Assembly (NCBI GenBank): GCA_007134165.1
Contig: SLLJ01000462.1
Span: 1-14,584 of the forward strand
From: Nitriliruptoraceae bacterium
GTDB lineage: Bacteria > Actinomycetota > Nitriliruptoria > Nitriliruptorales > Nitriliruptoraceae
DNA: 14,584 bases
Reading direction: 5' to 3'
This document shows positions 13,918 through 14,584 of this stretch, in pieces. The translations under genes were made by a program, and so were the position numbers. How positions within the stretch are numbered: the first letter of the stretch is position 1; every line of letters begins with the position of its first letter. A model generated the notes under the pieces. It had not been told where the DNA came from and ran no database searches. It was given only the letters and a program-made list of their open reading frames with translations.

Positions 13918-14454
13918 GTGACGCTGACCGCGGTGCTCGACCGCTTGCGAGAACGAGCCGAGTCCGACCCGTCGCTGCTCGAGACGCTGGAGCATCTGGC
14001 CGATGCCGACCCGGTCGAGGACCCCTTCTCCGCGCCTGCCGATGACCTGGCAAAGCTCGCCCGCACGATCAACCGGCAGCGACAGGCGGATCGGCTCGCA
14101 GAGCTACGGGAACGGAGCCTGACCACCGGGCAGGTCGTCGAGCTGGTGGCATCGATCTCGGATCGCAAGGGCGTGGACCGGCGGCGTTCCCGCGGCTCAC
14201 TGCTCGGCATCCGTGCCGGCAACCAGATGCTGCATCCGGCGTGGCAGTTCGACCTTCGACGCCAGGACACCCTCCCTGGGCTGCCGCTCGTGCTGGCCGC
14301 GCTGTTGGAGGTCGCGGCTGACGGGCTCGACGCCGACGCGATCGCCATGACACCGCGCGTCGACGCCGGAGGTTCCTCCGTCGCGCAACTGCTGGCCGCC
14401 GGCGACCCCGACGCCGCGGTCGCGTTCGTGCACCTCGCTGGAGACCAGTCCTGA
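13918..14454 (+). CDS. Antitoxin of a RES toxin (DUF2384/Xre-MbcA-ParS-like)
   Basis: A GTG start at 13918 is preceded by GAAAGG. The 178-aa protein has a helical N-terminal part (about 1-65). A helix-turn-helix-like segment LTTGQVVELVASISDRKGVD (68-87) follows, then RRRSRGSLLGIRAGNQMLHP and AWQFD, a wing-like motif often found in RES-linked antitoxins. The C-terminal part, ending SSVAQLLAAGDPDAAVAFVH, matches the toxin-binding DUF2384 type (P-x-x-LL-x-x-GD-x-x-A-V). Its stop is followed at once by a RES-type reading frame, so it is the first gene of a type II toxin-antitoxin pair, expected to bind and inhibit the toxin and repress its own promoter. Its pairing supports the call more strongly than the N-terminal motif does. 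Confidence 0.75.
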   Translation: MTLTAVLDRLRERAESDPSLLETLEHLADADPVEDPFSAPADDLAKLARTINRQRQADRLAELRERSLTTGQVVELVASISDRKGVDRRRSRGSLLGIRAGNQMLHPAWQFDLRRQDTLPGLPLVLAALLEVAADGLDADAIAMTPRVDAGGSSVAQLLAAGDPDAAVAFVHLAGDQS

Positions 14455-14477
14455 CCCGCTTCGCCGCACAGCGGCCA

Positions 14478-14584
14478 GTGGGGCTGCGCACGGCCGCGAC
14501 CGCACCCACCTGGTGGCGCATCGACACCGACCCTCCCGACCGCTGGGACTGGTCTGGGTTCGACCACCCACGCCACCGCTTCGA
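14478..14584 (+). CDS. RES-domain toxin, N-terminal part (cut by window end)
   Basis: The start chosen is the GTG at 14478, giving VGLRTAATAPTWWRI, a natural beginning for RES proteins. A CTG at 14451 overlapping the antitoxin stop is the alternative. The visible 35 residues include WWRI (the first conserved Arg of the R-E-S set), then DRWDWSGFDHPRHRF, which fits the segment ending gRFd. The rest, including the Glu and Ser, is beyond the window. RES toxins such as MbcT and ParT consume or transfer from NAD (NAD phosphorylase or ADP-ribosyltransferase activity). Only the N-terminus is seen, so activity is inferred from family and partner. Confidence 0.7.
   Translation, partial: MGLRTAATAPTWWRIDTDPPDRWDWSGFDHPRHRF

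Noticed and set aside
14451..14480. CTG at 14451 as toxin start overlapping the antitoxin stop
   Set aside because: CTG starts are rare and the GTG at 14478 gives a more natural RES N-terminus, although coupling by overlap cannot be excluded.
1..14584. CRISPR array, tRNA, rRNA or intact transposase
   Set aside because: No regularly spaced repeats, no cloverleaf-like or rRNA-like segments, and no DDE or tyrosine/serine recombinase motifs were recognised on either strand.

Overview
The window is very GC-rich, uses GTG starts freely and carries strong GGAGG-type ribosome binding sites. Its families (SigE-like sigma with a membrane anti-sigma, DUF433/DUF5615 pair, RES toxin with a DUF2384-like antitoxin, GerMN lipoprotein, small DUF4386-like membrane proteins) point to a high-GC actinobacterium (Actinomycetota). 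I cannot name the genus. There is no tRNA, rRNA, CRISPR array or intact transposase. The many broken genes, toxin-antitoxin modules and short dispersed repeats suggest an accessory or decaying chromosomal stretch.

Left part (1-4721): a two-helix membrane protein gene broken by one missing G in a G-run (39-580); a frameshifted GNAT acetyltransferase remnant (748-1150); a DUF433/DUF5615 toxin-antitoxin operon on the minus strand with an inverted repeat upstream; a lipoprotein with two tandem GerMN domains followed by a clear hairpin terminator; the C-terminal half of an alpha/beta hydrolase; and a GrpB-family protein.

Centre (5104-7916): a tightly overlapping minus-strand operon of three genes: a four-helix-type membrane protein, an ECF/SigE-like sigma factor, and a membrane protein with a typical anti-sigma N-terminus. 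The two membrane proteins flanking the sigma gene are paralogues across their membrane region, so this looks like one sigma factor served by two related membrane partners. Upstream lies an alpha/beta hydrolase gene.

Right-centre (8132-12058): minus-strand genes for two membrane proteins, then, after a strong intercistronic hairpin, an alpha/beta hydrolase, a six-helix membrane protein and a small secreted His-rich protein, closed by two consecutive hairpins. Divergently, a DUF4386-like membrane protein gene points right; a flavodoxin-like remnant sits in the gap.

Right end (12383-14584): a Fic-domain AMP-transferase-like protein with an intact catalytic motif, an N-terminal inhibitory motif and a C-terminal winged helix, divergent from a RES/DUF2384-type toxin-antitoxin pair whose toxin gene is cut by the window edge.

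The most interesting items are the sigma module with duplicated membrane partners, the short repeat present at three places next to these modules, and the G-run frameshift at the left end. No wholly new defence or catalytic system is demonstrable from sequence alone.
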